A DNA stretch of 41,923 bases from Pelagibacteraceae bacterium AG-430-P08 (GTDB taxonomy: Bacteria; Pseudomonadota; Alphaproteobacteria; Pelagibacterales; Pelagibacteraceae). The notes under the pieces are model-generated. The model saw nothing but the letters and a program-made list of their open reading frames with translations. It ran no database searches and was not told the origin of the DNA. Location of the stretch: assembly GCA_003212925.1 (NCBI GenBank), contig QCOL01000010.1:1-41923 (forward strand). Direction: 5' to 3'. The translations under genes were made by a program, and so were the position numbers. Of the stretch, positions 30,387 to 38,461 are shown one piece after another; position 1 is the first letter of the stretch; every line of letters begins with the position of its first letter.

Positions 30387-31144
30387 TTTTCTTTTGTAAT
30401 ATCTACTTCAAATTTTTCTAATCCTGATGAAAGATTTTTGTCAACAGGATTTTCAGTTTTTTCGAATGATTTAAGTTTTTCTAATTCTCTTTGTCTTAAT
30501 CTCTCTTCTCTTAAATTTTCTCTATGTTCTTTTGCTTTTTGTTCTCTATCAAATTTTTCTTCCCATTCTTTTATTTTAATATACTCAAGTTCTTTTTGTT
30601 TTTCTTCTTCTTCTTTAATCATTTTTAAGGCTCTTTCTTTTCTTCTTTTTTCTTTAAGTTCAAAGTTTTTTTGCTCTTCTTCTCGAACCTTTAAATCAAT
30701 ATCTTTTCTATTTTGAGACTCTTCTCTTAATTTTAGTTCTTTCTCTTTAGCTCTTAATTCTTTACTTATGAGTACTAACTCTTCATCTTTTTTCATTAAT
30801 CGAGTTGACTCTAACTTTTGAGCGTCCTCTTTAATTTTAATTTCTTTTTCTTTTAATCTTAATTCATCTTCATTAAATTTTAATTTATTGCTTTCTTTAA
30901 TGAGTCTTTCTTCCCAAATTTTAAGATCTTTTCTCTCTTTAAGGATTTGATTTTTTTCTTGTAGTTTTTCTAATTTAATAGCTTTGATTTTATTAAGTTC
31001 TTTATTTTTTTTGTAATTAGAAATTGCATTACTTAAAAAGGATTTAGTAGAAAAATTAGCAAGCTTTGCAACCCCAATTTTTTTTTTTATTTTTTTTTGT
31101 TTAATTTTTTTCTTAGGCATTTTTTTATTAGTGTATAAGAACAA
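30383..31144 (-). CDS. Highly charged coiled-coil protein of unknown function
   Basis: This 253-residue protein is almost entirely Lys/Glu/Arg/Leu. It has a basic N-terminus (MPKKKIKQKKIKKKIGVAKLANF) and then a continuous helix from about residue 45 to 230, with repeated units such as KELRAKEKELKLREE and EEQKNFELKEKRRKE, typical of a single long coiled coil or alpha-helix. There is no signal peptide or transmembrane segment. The start may be the internal ATG at 31120 (residue 9), which begins the basic segment. It could be structural or nucleic-acid associated; I do not recognise the family. It is convergent with the amidinotransferase and divergent from cmk. Confidence 0.7.
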   Translation of the reverse strand: MFLYTNKKMPKKKIKQKKIKKKIGVAKLANFSTKSFLSNAISNYKKNKELNKIKAIKLEKLQEKNQILKERKDLKIWEERLIKESNKLKFNEDELRLKEKEIKIKEDAQKLESTRLMKKDEELVLISKELRAKEKELKLREESQNRKDIDLKVREEEQKNFELKEKRRKERALKMIKEEEEKQKELEYIKIKEWEEKFDREQKAKEHRENLREERLRQRELEKLKSFEKTENPVDKNLSSGLEKFEVDITKEN

Positions 31145-31228
31145 ATATTTTATATATTTTCAATATTTCAATTTTCACTTTTGCTCTTTAGTGCTTATTT
31201 TGAGTTTCAACCTGTAAGTGATTAATAC

Positions 31229-31244
31229 TTGTTAAAAATAACAA
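31229..31244. promoter_or_regulatory. TTGTTA-N4-TAACAA inverted repeat in the divergent cmk/coiled-coil gap
   Basis: A perfect 6-N4-6 inverted repeat lies 50 nt before cmk and 85 nt before the coiled-coil gene, in a 149-bp gap. It could be an operator, but the composition is AT-rich and chance is possible. A CATAAT at 31249-31254 may serve as a plus-strand -10. Nothing else stands out in the gap. Confidence 0.25.
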
Positions 31245-31293
31245 AATTCATAATCTTTTTGCATAAATCGAACGTAAATATTATTAAAGTTGC

Positions 31294-31929
31294 ATGAAAA
31301 AATTTAAAAAATTAATAATTGCCTGTGACGGGGAGTCAGCAAGTGGAAAAAGTACTGCAGCAAAGCTCATCTCTAGAAAATATAAATTGTTACTTATCAA
31401 TTCAGGATTACTATATAGATATGCAAGTAAAGAAATAATCAAAAATAATCCCAAAGATATTGTTAATTTCTTAAAAAAAAGATTTAAAAGTATTTCCTAT
31501 AAAAAAATAGTTAAATTAAATTTACACTCACAACAAATTAGTAACCATGTTGCTATTTTAGCTAAAAATAGAAATATCCGGAAAATAATAAATACATTTC
31601 AAAAGACATTGATAAAAAAAAATAAAAAGATTTGTATAGAGGGTAGAGATATAGCAAGTAAAATATTAGCTAAAAATCCAAAATACGACCTAGCTTTTTA
31701 TTTCAAATGTAATTTAAGTGTTTCTAGTTACAGAAGATGGTTAGATTTAAAAAAGACAGTGCCCTTAAATGAAGTTAAAAAATCCTTAAAAAATAGAACA
31801 AAAATGGATAAAACTAGAAAAAATAGTCCACTTGTTAAAGTCAAAGATGCAATTTTAATTAGAACTGACAAACTTTCGAAAAGAGGTGTTTTAAATAAAA
31901 TGTCTAAATATATTGAAAACCTAAACTAA
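31294..31929 (+). CDS. cmk: Cytidylate kinase
   Basis: This 211-residue (d)CMP kinase has P-loop GESASGKS at residues 13-20, then INSGLLYRYASKEI (the N-S-G-x-x-Y-R substrate loop), KICIEGRDIASKIL (about residues 112-125, the G-R-D-I nucleotide-base contact) and a lid region AFYFKCNLSVSSYRRWLDL. The C-terminal KVKDAILIRTDKLSKRGVLNKM is typical (D-A-I-x-I-D/R-T). It phosphorylates CMP/dCMP to the diphosphates. It is slightly shorter and more Lys-rich than enterobacterial Cmk (about 227), with a shortened CMP-binding insert. The last 4 nt overlap the convergent MFS gene. Confidence 0.88.
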   Translation: MKKFKKLIIACDGESASGKSTAAKLISRKYKLLLINSGLLYRYASKEIIKNNPKDIVNFLKKRFKSISYKKIVKLNLHSQQISNHVAILAKNRNIRKIINTFQKTLIKKNKKICIEGRDIASKILAKNPKYDLAFYFKCNLSVSSYRRWLDLKKTVPLNEVKKSLKNRTKMDKTRKNSPLVKVKDAILIRTDKLSKRGVLNKMSKYIENLN

Positions 31930-33266
31930 GCTTTCATTTCATCTTCATCTTTTTTATATTTAACACCTTTTCTCTCTAATATTTCTTTTACTTTATCTGA
32001 GTAGGGTTCTTCAATATGTTCCGTTGTTGGATTTAACTCTATTCCAGCTGGAGTAATTGTTTGCGGCATAGCAACAAATTGGGAATCGGGGTTATCAACA
32101 CTTTGTCTTACTTTCATTCGATAAATACCAAAAAAACCTATAATGCAATGAAAGAAAAATAAAAATACAAAAAACCCATTCGATCCAACTAAGTCCATAA
32201 ATATTGAGCACAAAAATGGTCCACTCATAGCACCTAATCCAAATGCAAACTGCAGTCCTGCACCAGCAGCAACAAATTTATCTTTTGATATGTAGTCATT
32301 TGTATGAGCTAAAATTAATGAAAACATAGGCAAGCTACAAAAAGAAAATAAAATAAAAAAAATATAAAACCATGTTTTGCTAGTTGCAAGGCTCCCAGGT
32401 AAATACATTTGTCTTGATACTAATATTGCAAAAATTGAAAACATCGCAGCACCAAACGTACTAAAAACAATAACTTTTCTTCTATCATACATATCAGATA
32501 TTTTTCCTATTGGAAATTGAGCTATTGCTCCTGAGACTGCTAAAAGGAAAGTCACAATTGAAATTTCTAGTATAGTAAAATTCATTGAGGTTGCATAAAC
32601 AGCCAATAAAGTAAACAATGCAGATTGAATAGTCCCGTAAAAAAGAGAACTTACCATACCAAATGGAGATGCATGATAAAGTTCCTTAAGTTTCATAGCT
32701 TTAATACTTTTAAAAGTAGGTGGTTTTTTTTTAGTTAGCAAAATAGGAATTAGTGCAGCTGAAGTAATTACAGAAACTAAAATAAATGGTTGAAAATTTT
32801 TAGGACTGCTAAAGTTAAGCAAGAACATTCCAATTCCCATTGTTCCATAAAGAACGACCATATAAACAGATAAAACACTTCCTCTATTTTTGTTGCTTGA
32901 TCTATCGTTTAGCCAACTCTCTGCAACAGTATAAATACAAACCATACTTATTCCTGTAAGCACTCTGAGTAAAAACCATATAAATGGATTTACCAATATT
33001 GAATGAATTAGAATTATCAATGATGCTAAAGAAGCAAATGCAGCAAAAACTCTTATATGTCCAACTCTGGAAATAATTTTTGGTATAGTTGCAGCTCCTA
33101 TGAAATAACCAACAAAATATCCTGACATCATAAAGCCGGTGGAAGTAAGACTAAATTCTTCTTGCACAGCTCTAACTCCAAGTAAAGATCCTTGAAAGCC
33201 ATAGGCCATCATTATGCATCCCATGCCCAAAAATAGAGCCCACGAATTTTTTAAAACTTTATCCAT
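31926..33266 (-). CDS. Major facilitator superfamily permease (YcaD-like)
   Basis: This 446-residue inner-membrane protein has twelve predicted helices. The first half contains GCIMMAYGFQGSLLGVRAVQEEFSLTSTGFMMSGYFVGYFIGAATIPKIISRVGHIRVFAAFA. The loop 2-3 motif G-x-x-x-x-R-x-G-H-x-R is seen. The second half has FPIGKISDMYDRRKVIVFSTFGAAMFS (the repeat copy D-R-R/K) and AGAGLQFAFGLGAMSGPF. The cytoplasmic tail (about residues 395-446) is acidic. Similar MFS proteins are annotated as YcaD-like without known substrate. A good promoter is seen upstream, at 33294-33322. Confidence 0.87.
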   Translation of the reverse strand: MDKVLKNSWALFLGMGCIMMAYGFQGSLLGVRAVQEEFSLTSTGFMMSGYFVGYFIGAATIPKIISRVGHIRVFAAFASLASLIILIHSILVNPFIWFLLRVLTGISMVCIYTVAESWLNDRSSNKNRGSVLSVYMVVLYGTMGIGMFLLNFSSPKNFQPFILVSVITSAALIPILLTKKKPPTFKSIKAMKLKELYHASPFGMVSSLFYGTIQSALFTLLAVYATSMNFTILEISIVTFLLAVSGAIAQFPIGKISDMYDRRKVIVFSTFGAAMFSIFAILVSRQMYLPGSLATSKTWFYIFFILFSFCSLPMFSLILAHTNDYISKDKFVAAGAGLQFAFGLGAMSGPFLCSIFMDLVGSNGFFVFLFFFHCIIGFFGIYRMKVRQSVDNPDSQFVAMPQTITPAGIELNPTTEHIEEPYSDKVKEILERKGVKYKKDEDEMKA

Positions 33267-33293
33267 AAAACTAGCGGTAAGTATTCGCGATGT

Positions 33294-33322
33294 ATTATTA
33301 AATCAAGTCTTAATTGTGACAA
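33294..33322 (-). promoter_or_regulatory. Sigma-70 promoter for the MFS gene
   Basis: On the minus strand TTGTCA (33322-33317) and AATAAT (33299-33294) are separated by 17 bp, each five of six to consensus. The predicted start is near 33287, about 20 nt before the MFS ATG at 33266. Confidence 0.5.
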
Positions 33323-33342
33323 GCTTAAGAATTTTTAAGCTT
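33321..33342. other. Hairpin over the end of the DMT gene
   Basis: AAGCTTAA (33321-33328) pairs with TTAAGCTT (33335-33342) around a 6-nt loop. The stem covers the last codons and stop of the DMT gene transcribed on the minus strand. No T-run follows, so it is at best a weak terminator or an end-stabilising stem between the gsh operon and the MFS promoter. Confidence 0.4.
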
Positions 33343-34185
33343 TAAAAAAGAGTGAATTGCAATGGTCGTTATAATAACAATCCCACCATAAAGAGTTTCA
33401 ATACTTGGTTGTTCTTTAATAATCAACCAAACCCAAATAGGACCAATTATGGTTTCTAGCAAAAAAAACAAGTTAACCTCTGCAGCAGGGATAAACCTTG
33501 GAGCAATAGTCACTAAAACAAAAGGTATAGCAACACACAAAATGCACATTAAAGGCACTATAATCAGGTCTTTTTCTAAAAGAGCAAAACTATCAATAAA
33601 GAATAAAGCGAAAGTGGCAACAAATAGTTTGCCTACTACCGCTGCTGGAACTAAATTTTTGGATTTTGCAGATCTGATTGTGATAGCACCTACGGCAAGA
33701 CCAATTGCAGTGATAAATCCTAAAATATCTCCATAAAAGTTACCTAATTTCAGAGAATCGAAAAAAATATAGATAATTGCAAAAAAAGTAACAATTATAG
33801 AAAGCCAAGTTTTTTTGTCAGGGGGTTCCTTTAAAACGATGGCACCAAGTATTGCTGATAGCATTGGTGCGGTTGCTATCATTACTAAAGTATTTGCTAC
33901 ATTTGTATTTTGAATAGAGACTACAAATGTAATGTTTGTAATACTAAAAGTAGCCACGTAAATTATACCATGATAACCACTTGTAAAAAGTATTTTAAAA
34001 AAATTTAATTTATAAATTAATAGCATTCCAAAAAAAACTGTTAAGAATGGAATTATTCCACGATAAAAAACAAGACCCCAAGTGTCGATATTAGAAAGCC
34101 TGATAAACAAAGAGTCAGGTGTAATAAACATTACAGCTACGAAAGCAAGCAATGATCCTTTTTGCTGATCTGTTAAATTATTCAT
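33325..34185 (-). CDS. EamA/DMT-family permease at the end of the gshA-gshB operon
   Basis: About 286 residues with ten hydrophobic helices in two EamA repeats (GSLLAFVAVMFITPDSLFIRLSNIDTWGLVFYRGIIPFLTVF; and later AAEVNLFFLLETIIGPIWVWLIIKEQPSIETLYGGIVIITTIAI). I prefer ATG 34185 (MNNLTDQQKG), because it makes an ATGA overlap with the gshB stop; an upstream in-frame ATG at 34203 would add MERFKS. Coupling to gshB suggests a role with glutathione or a cysteine-related metabolite, which is inference only. Confidence 0.86.
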   Translation of the reverse strand: MNNLTDQQKGSLLAFVAVMFITPDSLFIRLSNIDTWGLVFYRGIIPFLTVFFGMLLIYKLNFFKILFTSGYHGIIYVATFSITNITFVVSIQNTNVANTLVMIATAPMLSAILGAIVLKEPPDKKTWLSIIVTFFAIIYIFFDSLKLGNFYGDILGFITAIGLAVGAITIRSAKSKNLVPAAVVGKLFVATFALFFIDSFALLEKDLIIVPLMCILCVAIPFVLVTIAPRFIPAAEVNLFFLLETIIGPIWVWLIIKEQPSIETLYGGIVIITTIAIHSFLKLKNS

Positions 34186-35108
34186 GCTTTTAAATCTTTC
34201 CAAAAAATTTTGGCAAGATTAATCTTAGATATATCGAATAAAGTTTTTAATCCAGTTGGAGATGTAACATTGATATCACCATTTAGTTTTTGATCTATAA
34301 AATCGATCCCAGCAAAATAAATTTTTTCTTTCTTTAAATCTTTTGCAATTATATTTGATATTCTTTTTTCTAATTTTGTTAATTGAATATTTATTGGTGC
34401 TGCTCCTTTACTCATGTTACTTAGAAATGATCCTTTTTTAGGCACTCTAGAAATCGCACCACATATTTTTCCATTAATCAAAAATACTCTCTTATCCCCT
34501 TTGCTAATTTTAGGTAAATATTTTTGACACATTATATGATCATGTTTTTTAATAAATTTTTTTACAAAGTTTAATTTAAATTTATTCAGTAAATGAATAT
34601 CGTTTCCACTAAAGCTGTGGATAGGTTTTAAAATTACACTTTTATTTTTTTTGAAAAAATTTTTAATTTCATGAAGGTTTTGAGTAAAAATTGTATTTGG
34701 CATAAATCTTAGATATTTGACTGAATAAAGTTTTTCAGAAATATTTCTAATTGAAGTGGGATTGTTTATAATTTTTACTTTCTCCTTAATTGTCTCAAGA
34801 ATAAAAGTTGTAGATATATATTCTAGATTAAAAGGAGGATCCTGTCTTATTAATATATATTTACATTTAATAAGATTTAACTTTTGTTTTTTTAAGATTT
34901 TGTAAAATTTTTTATCATTATAATTAAACTTAATAAAAAAACCTTTTGCTATAACTTTTGAATCTATAATAGATAAATCTTTAGGGTCATAATAAAAAAT
35001 TCTATATTTCTTTTTTTGAATTTCATTGGCTAAAAAAACACTTGTATCTGTTTTTGGATTTAGTTTAGAAGGGTGATTTCCTTGTATAGCAACAATTTTA
35101 TTTGTCAT
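34182..35108 (-). CDS. gshB: Glutathione synthetase
   Basis: This 308-residue ATP-grasp ligase adds glycine to gamma-glutamylcysteine. Family marks: YILIRQDPPFNLEYISTTFILE (about residues 85-106), INNPTSIRNISEKLYSVKYL, SVILKPIHSFSGNDIHLL (ATP-grasp; the usual K-P-L-x-G-x-G-G is changed to K-P-I-H-S-F-S-G), CQKYLPKISKGDKRVFLINGKICGAISRVP and INVTSPTGLKTLFDISK at the C-terminus. The altered glycine-rich loop is a point to check, but all other ligands look present. It overlaps gshA by 11 nt and the DMT gene by 4 nt. Confidence 0.9.
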   Translation of the reverse strand: MTNKIVAIQGNHPSKLNPKTDTSVFLANEIQKKKYRIFYYDPKDLSIIDSKVIAKGFFIKFNYNDKKFYKILKKQKLNLIKCKYILIRQDPPFNLEYISTTFILETIKEKVKIINNPTSIRNISEKLYSVKYLRFMPNTIFTQNLHEIKNFFKKNKSVILKPIHSFSGNDIHLLNKFKLNFVKKFIKKHDHIMCQKYLPKISKGDKRVFLINGKICGAISRVPKKGSFLSNMSKGAAPINIQLTKLEKRISNIIAKDLKKEKIYFAGIDFIDQKLNGDINVTSPTGLKTLFDISKINLAKIFWKDLKA

Positions 35109-36393
35109 ACAAATCTTTTAAATCTTCATTTTTAGAAAATTTATCAATCATATGATCTGCATTCGTAGTTTTATTATCAATAACTTTTTGCAAATGATTT
35201 AAAAATAAAGTTTCATTTTTTCCGCTTTTATTTAGTATATCTCTATTATCCAATCCTTTTCTTGAGATTTCTAACAAAGTTGAGGCCCAGTAAAAAAGGT
35301 CTTTACCCATCAATTGAGTATTAAAACCCTTTTGAGGAGCATCTAGATAAGCATTAATTATTTTATCTTTATCCCATGAGGAAATTAAATTATAAACTTC
35401 TTCCAAATTCCCATATAACAAACCAATAAAAAATGCAGGCCCAGCACAAAGACAATCCCATCCACATGTATCCATTGACCTTAATTCAATATATTTTTTC
35501 AATCTATTTTCAGTAAATATTGTGCTTAAGTGTAATGATAAATCACTCTCAGTCGGAAGACGATTTTTTATTTCACCTATCTTACCATTCATAAAATCCT
35601 TAAAAGTGTATTTATTTCCTGACAAATAATTTTGTTTATCTTGTATAAATAAAATTGGGAAATCGATTATAAAATCAGTATATTTTTCGAAATTTAAATT
35701 TTCAAAAAAAAATTTTGGAAGCCCTCCCCGGGAAGTATTTTGCCATACTTTGGATCTATAAGATAAGTAATTACTCTTTTTTTTTTCAACAATTGAGGAA
35801 TTGGCAAATAAAGCAATAGAGATTGGAACTATAGAATTAACTATTTTAAATTTTTTGAAAAAATCTTCCTCTGAAGAATAATCAATATTTAATTGAGTTC
35901 CACAAGTCCTATACATCATATCTAGACTTAATTCTCCTCCTAATGGCATGTCATTTGTCATTAGTTTGTATCTTTGTTTAGGATTATTAGGAATTTCATC
36001 AAGCTTTGAAATAGGATCAAAACCAGTGCTTACAATCTTTATATTAAGTTTTTTTGTGACTTGTTTAAGTTCAAACAAATAATCATAAGACTCAGCACAT
36101 GCTTCGTGAATATTATTAAGCTTTTCTCCAGATAACTCAATTTGGTTACCAGGTTCAAGAGTAATGTTTTTACTTCCTTTATTTAAACCAATAATATTTT
36201 CACCCTCTTTAATCGGTTTCCAACCAAATTCATTGAGAGCAGAAAACATTTCTTTTATTTTTGAGTAATCAATTCTTTTGTTTTTTTTGCTATCGAATAA
36301 AAACTTTTCATGTTCAATGCCAATTTTGAAGTCTTTCTTTTCTTTAATTCCAGATTTGAAGTATTTAATTATATGTTCTTTAGAAAGATTCAT
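35098..36393 (-). CDS. gshA: Glutamate-cysteine ligase, alphaproteobacterial/plant type
   Basis: This 431-residue GCS2-class ligase joins glutamate and cysteine, the first step of glutathione synthesis. Motifs: FKIGIEHEKFLFD (about residues 22-34), ITLEPGNQIELSGEKLNNIHEACAESYDYLFEL (about 76-108), GGELSLDMMYRTCGTQLNIDYSSEEDFFKKFKIVNSIVPISIALFANSSI, YRSKVWQNTSRGGLP and YIELRSMDTCGWDCLCAGPAFFIGLLYGN. These are typical of the plant/alphaproteobacterial enzyme rather than the E. coli form. It is coupled to gshB and follows the HD-domain gene by 25 bp. Confidence 0.95.
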   Translation of the reverse strand: MNLSKEHIIKYFKSGIKEKKDFKIGIEHEKFLFDSKKNKRIDYSKIKEMFSALNEFGWKPIKEGENIIGLNKGSKNITLEPGNQIELSGEKLNNIHEACAESYDYLFELKQVTKKLNIKIVSTGFDPISKLDEIPNNPKQRYKLMTNDMPLGGELSLDMMYRTCGTQLNIDYSSEEDFFKKFKIVNSIVPISIALFANSSIVEKKKSNYLSYRSKVWQNTSRGGLPKFFFENLNFEKYTDFIIDFPILFIQDKQNYLSGNKYTFKDFMNGKIGEIKNRLPTESDLSLHLSTIFTENRLKKYIELRSMDTCGWDCLCAGPAFFIGLLYGNLEEVYNLISSWDKDKIINAYLDAPQKGFNTQLMGKDLFYWASTLLEISRKGLDNRDILNKSGKNETLFLNHLQKVIDNKTTNADHMIDKFSKNEDLKDLYDK

Positions 36394-36418
36394 TTTGAAG
36401 AATATAGCCTATAAAATT

Positions 36419-36976
36419 TTACAGTGAAGAGTAAGGTTTTCTTGAAAAAACTTTTTTCACAAAGGGTTTAAAGAAATCTAATGGTAACGATTTATAATTT
36501 GGATCAAATGAGTTTTGATCATATTTTTCACAAAAATCTACTGTGTCCTGATAATATTTATGATTTCTATATTCGTCTCTTTTATTTTTGTTTCCACCTA
36601 AATGGTGAGCGTAATAATACATCTGAAACTCACCATGTTTCTCAACGATCCAATGAGTTTTTTCTGACACATATGGTTTAAGTATCGCTGCAGCATATTC
36701 TGAATGGTTCATTGGCGCTAGTTCATCACCAATATCATGCAATAAAGCAGCTACAACCATTTCATCACTTTCCCCATTCCTATAAGCTCTTGATGCGCTT
36801 TGAAGCGAATGTTCTAATCTTGAAACTTGGTAACCTTCTAAAGTTTCAGTAAGTCCAGACATAAATCTTAATATCCTATCAGCTGTTTTACTTGCAAAAT
36901 CTTTTTCATGCTTATCAAGAAAAAGATAATCCTCTTTGGTTCCATTTTTCATTTCTGTAAAGCTTACTTTTTTCAT
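36419..36976 (-). CDS. HD-domain metalloenzyme, PhnZ-like
   Basis: This 185-residue protein is a single HD domain. Candidate metal ligands are His56 (RLEHSLQSA), His80-Asp81 (AALLHDIGD), His91 (NHSEYAA), His114 (VEKHGEF) and Asp153 (EKYDQNSFD). This six-ligand set matches the diiron arrangement of the phosphonate oxygenase PhnZ and of myo-inositol oxygenase. The PhnZ substrate-gating Glu seven residues before the first His is a Tyr here (GYQVSRLEH), so phosphonate cleavage is not assured. It is widespread in alphaproteobacteria as an HD phosphohydrolase of unknown function. It lies 3 bp after purF and before gshA. Confidence 0.8.
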   Translation of the reverse strand: MKKVSFTEMKNGTKEDYLFLDKHEKDFASKTADRILRFMSGLTETLEGYQVSRLEHSLQSASRAYRNGESDEMVVAALLHDIGDELAPMNHSEYAAAILKPYVSEKTHWIVEKHGEFQMYYYAHHLGGNKNKRDEYRNHKYYQDTVDFCEKYDQNSFDPNYKSLPLDFFKPFVKKVFSRKPYSSL

Positions 36977-36979
36977 AAA

Positions 36980-38461
36980 TTAATTATTTGATGCTGTGCT
37001 TAACAAAGAAAGTTGAGTTATTTTACTGTCACCCAATTCATCTATAGGTTTTACAGGATAATCTCCAGTGAAATAATGATCAGTCAATTGCGGATAATTT
37101 TCATTTCTTTTATCAAATCCAATAGCTTTATACATACCTTGAATAGATAAAAATTTTAATGACTTAGCACCAATGTATTCACAGATTTCATCATTATTTT
37201 TATTTGCAGCTAATAATTCTTTTTTTGTTGGTGTATCAACTCCATAGAAATCTGGGTATTTAATTTCAGGACAAGCTATTCTAACATGAACTTCTTTTGC
37301 TCCAGCATCATAAAGCATTTTTACAATCTTATGAGATGTTGTTCCTCTTACCAAAGAATCATCAACAAGAATAATCTTTTTATTTTCTATTGTTGTTTGG
37401 TTTGCATTTAATTTAAGCTTAACTCCCAAACTTCTTATTTTTTGACTTGGTTCAATGAAAGTTCTTCCAACATAATGATTTCTAATTAATCCATGTTCAT
37501 AATTTTTATTTAAATGTTGAGCAAAACCCAAAGCTGCAGCATTTCCAGAATCTGGGACTGGAACAATAATATCAGCATCAAAATCATTCTCTCTCGCTAA
37601 CTCTTTTCCTAAATTCTTACGATGTTCGTATGCAGTTTTTCCGTTGAGAATACTGTCTGGCCTTGCAAAATAAATATATTCAAAAACACAAGGTCTAATT
37701 TTTTTTTCAGGGAATGGTTTAATACTTTGAAGTTTATCATTTTCTATTAATACAATCTCACCATTTTCAACTTCTCGAATAAATTTCGCACCAATTATAT
37801 CTAAAGCACAGGTTTCAGACGCAAGAACGTAACTATTTTTTAATTTACCTATTATTAAAGGTCTTATTCCATAAGGATCTCTTACTCCTACAAGCAAATT
37901 TTGAGTTAACATAACCAACGCATATCCTCCTTGAATTTGGAATATTGCATCAATAATTTTATCTATAGTTTTTAATCTTTTTGATTTTGCAATAAGTTGC
38001 ACAATAGTCTCAGTATCAGAAGTTGTGTAAAATATTGCCCCTTCCTCAACAAGCTTATTTCTTAAATAAATTGAGTTTGTTAAGTTTCCATTATGTGCAA
38101 CTCCTATTCCACCTGCGTTAGTGTCTGCAAAAAAAGGTTGAATGTTTCTCAATGTATTGTTTCCAGTTGTGCTGTATCGATTGTGGCCAATCGCAAAATT
38201 TCCTTTAAGATTATCTAGAACTTTTTCTTTATTAAAGTTGTCACCAACTAATCCAAATCTTTTTTCAGAATAATATCTTTCGCCATCAAATGTAACTATT
38301 CCACAACCTTCTTGTCCACGATGTTGAAGTGAATGAAGCCCTAGAGCTGTCAAGGCAGATGCATCTTTTACATTGCTAATTCCAAATACACCACATTCCT
38401 CTTTAAACTTTGGATCATAAATCCTCAATTTTTTCTTTAGACTCTTGATATGTTTTTTCAT
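36980..38461 (-). CDS. purF: Amidophosphoribosyltransferase
   Basis: This 493-residue enzyme catalyses the first committed purine step, PRPP plus glutamine to phosphoribosylamine. The N-terminal nucleophile is Cys23 in KFKEECGVFGI after a short propeptide-like segment. Further motifs: LGLHSLQHRGQEGCGI, FAIGHNRYSTTGNNTLRNIQPFF, AHNGNLTN, TSDTETIVQLIA, GVRDPYGIRPL, VPVPDSGNAAALGFA and the PRPP loop KIILVDDSLVRGTTS. The ATG at 38461 overlaps cvpA by 47 nt. An in-frame TTG at 38428 (L12) would cut the overlap to 14 nt and leave a 10-residue propeptide, so the start is uncertain. Confidence 0.97.
   Translation of the reverse strand: MKKHIKSLKKKLRIYDPKFKEECGVFGISNVKDASALTALGLHSLQHRGQEGCGIVTFDGERYYSEKRFGLVGDNFNKEKVLDNLKGNFAIGHNRYSTTGNNTLRNIQPFFADTNAGGIGVAHNGNLTNSIYLRNKLVEEGAIFYTTSDTETIVQLIAKSKRLKTIDKIIDAIFQIQGGYALVMLTQNLLVGVRDPYGIRPLIIGKLKNSYVLASETCALDIIGAKFIREVENGEIVLIENDKLQSIKPFPEKKIRPCVFEYIYFARPDSILNGKTAYEHRKNLGKELARENDFDADIIVPVPDSGNAAALGFAQHLNKNYEHGLIRNHYVGRTFIEPSQKIRSLGVKLKLNANQTTIENKKIILVDDSLVRGTTSHKIVKMLYDAGAKEVHVRIACPEIKYPDFYGVDTPTKKELLAANKNNDEICEYIGAKSLKFLSIQGMYKAIGFDKRNENYPQLTDHYFTGDYPVKPIDELGDSKITQLSLLSTASNN

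Noticed and set aside
30438..30716. A Ser/Phe/Leu-rich ORF antisense to the coiled-coil gene.
   Set aside because: It is the reverse complement of Lys/Glu-rich codons, which automatically reads as Ser/Phe/Leu. There is no independent evidence.
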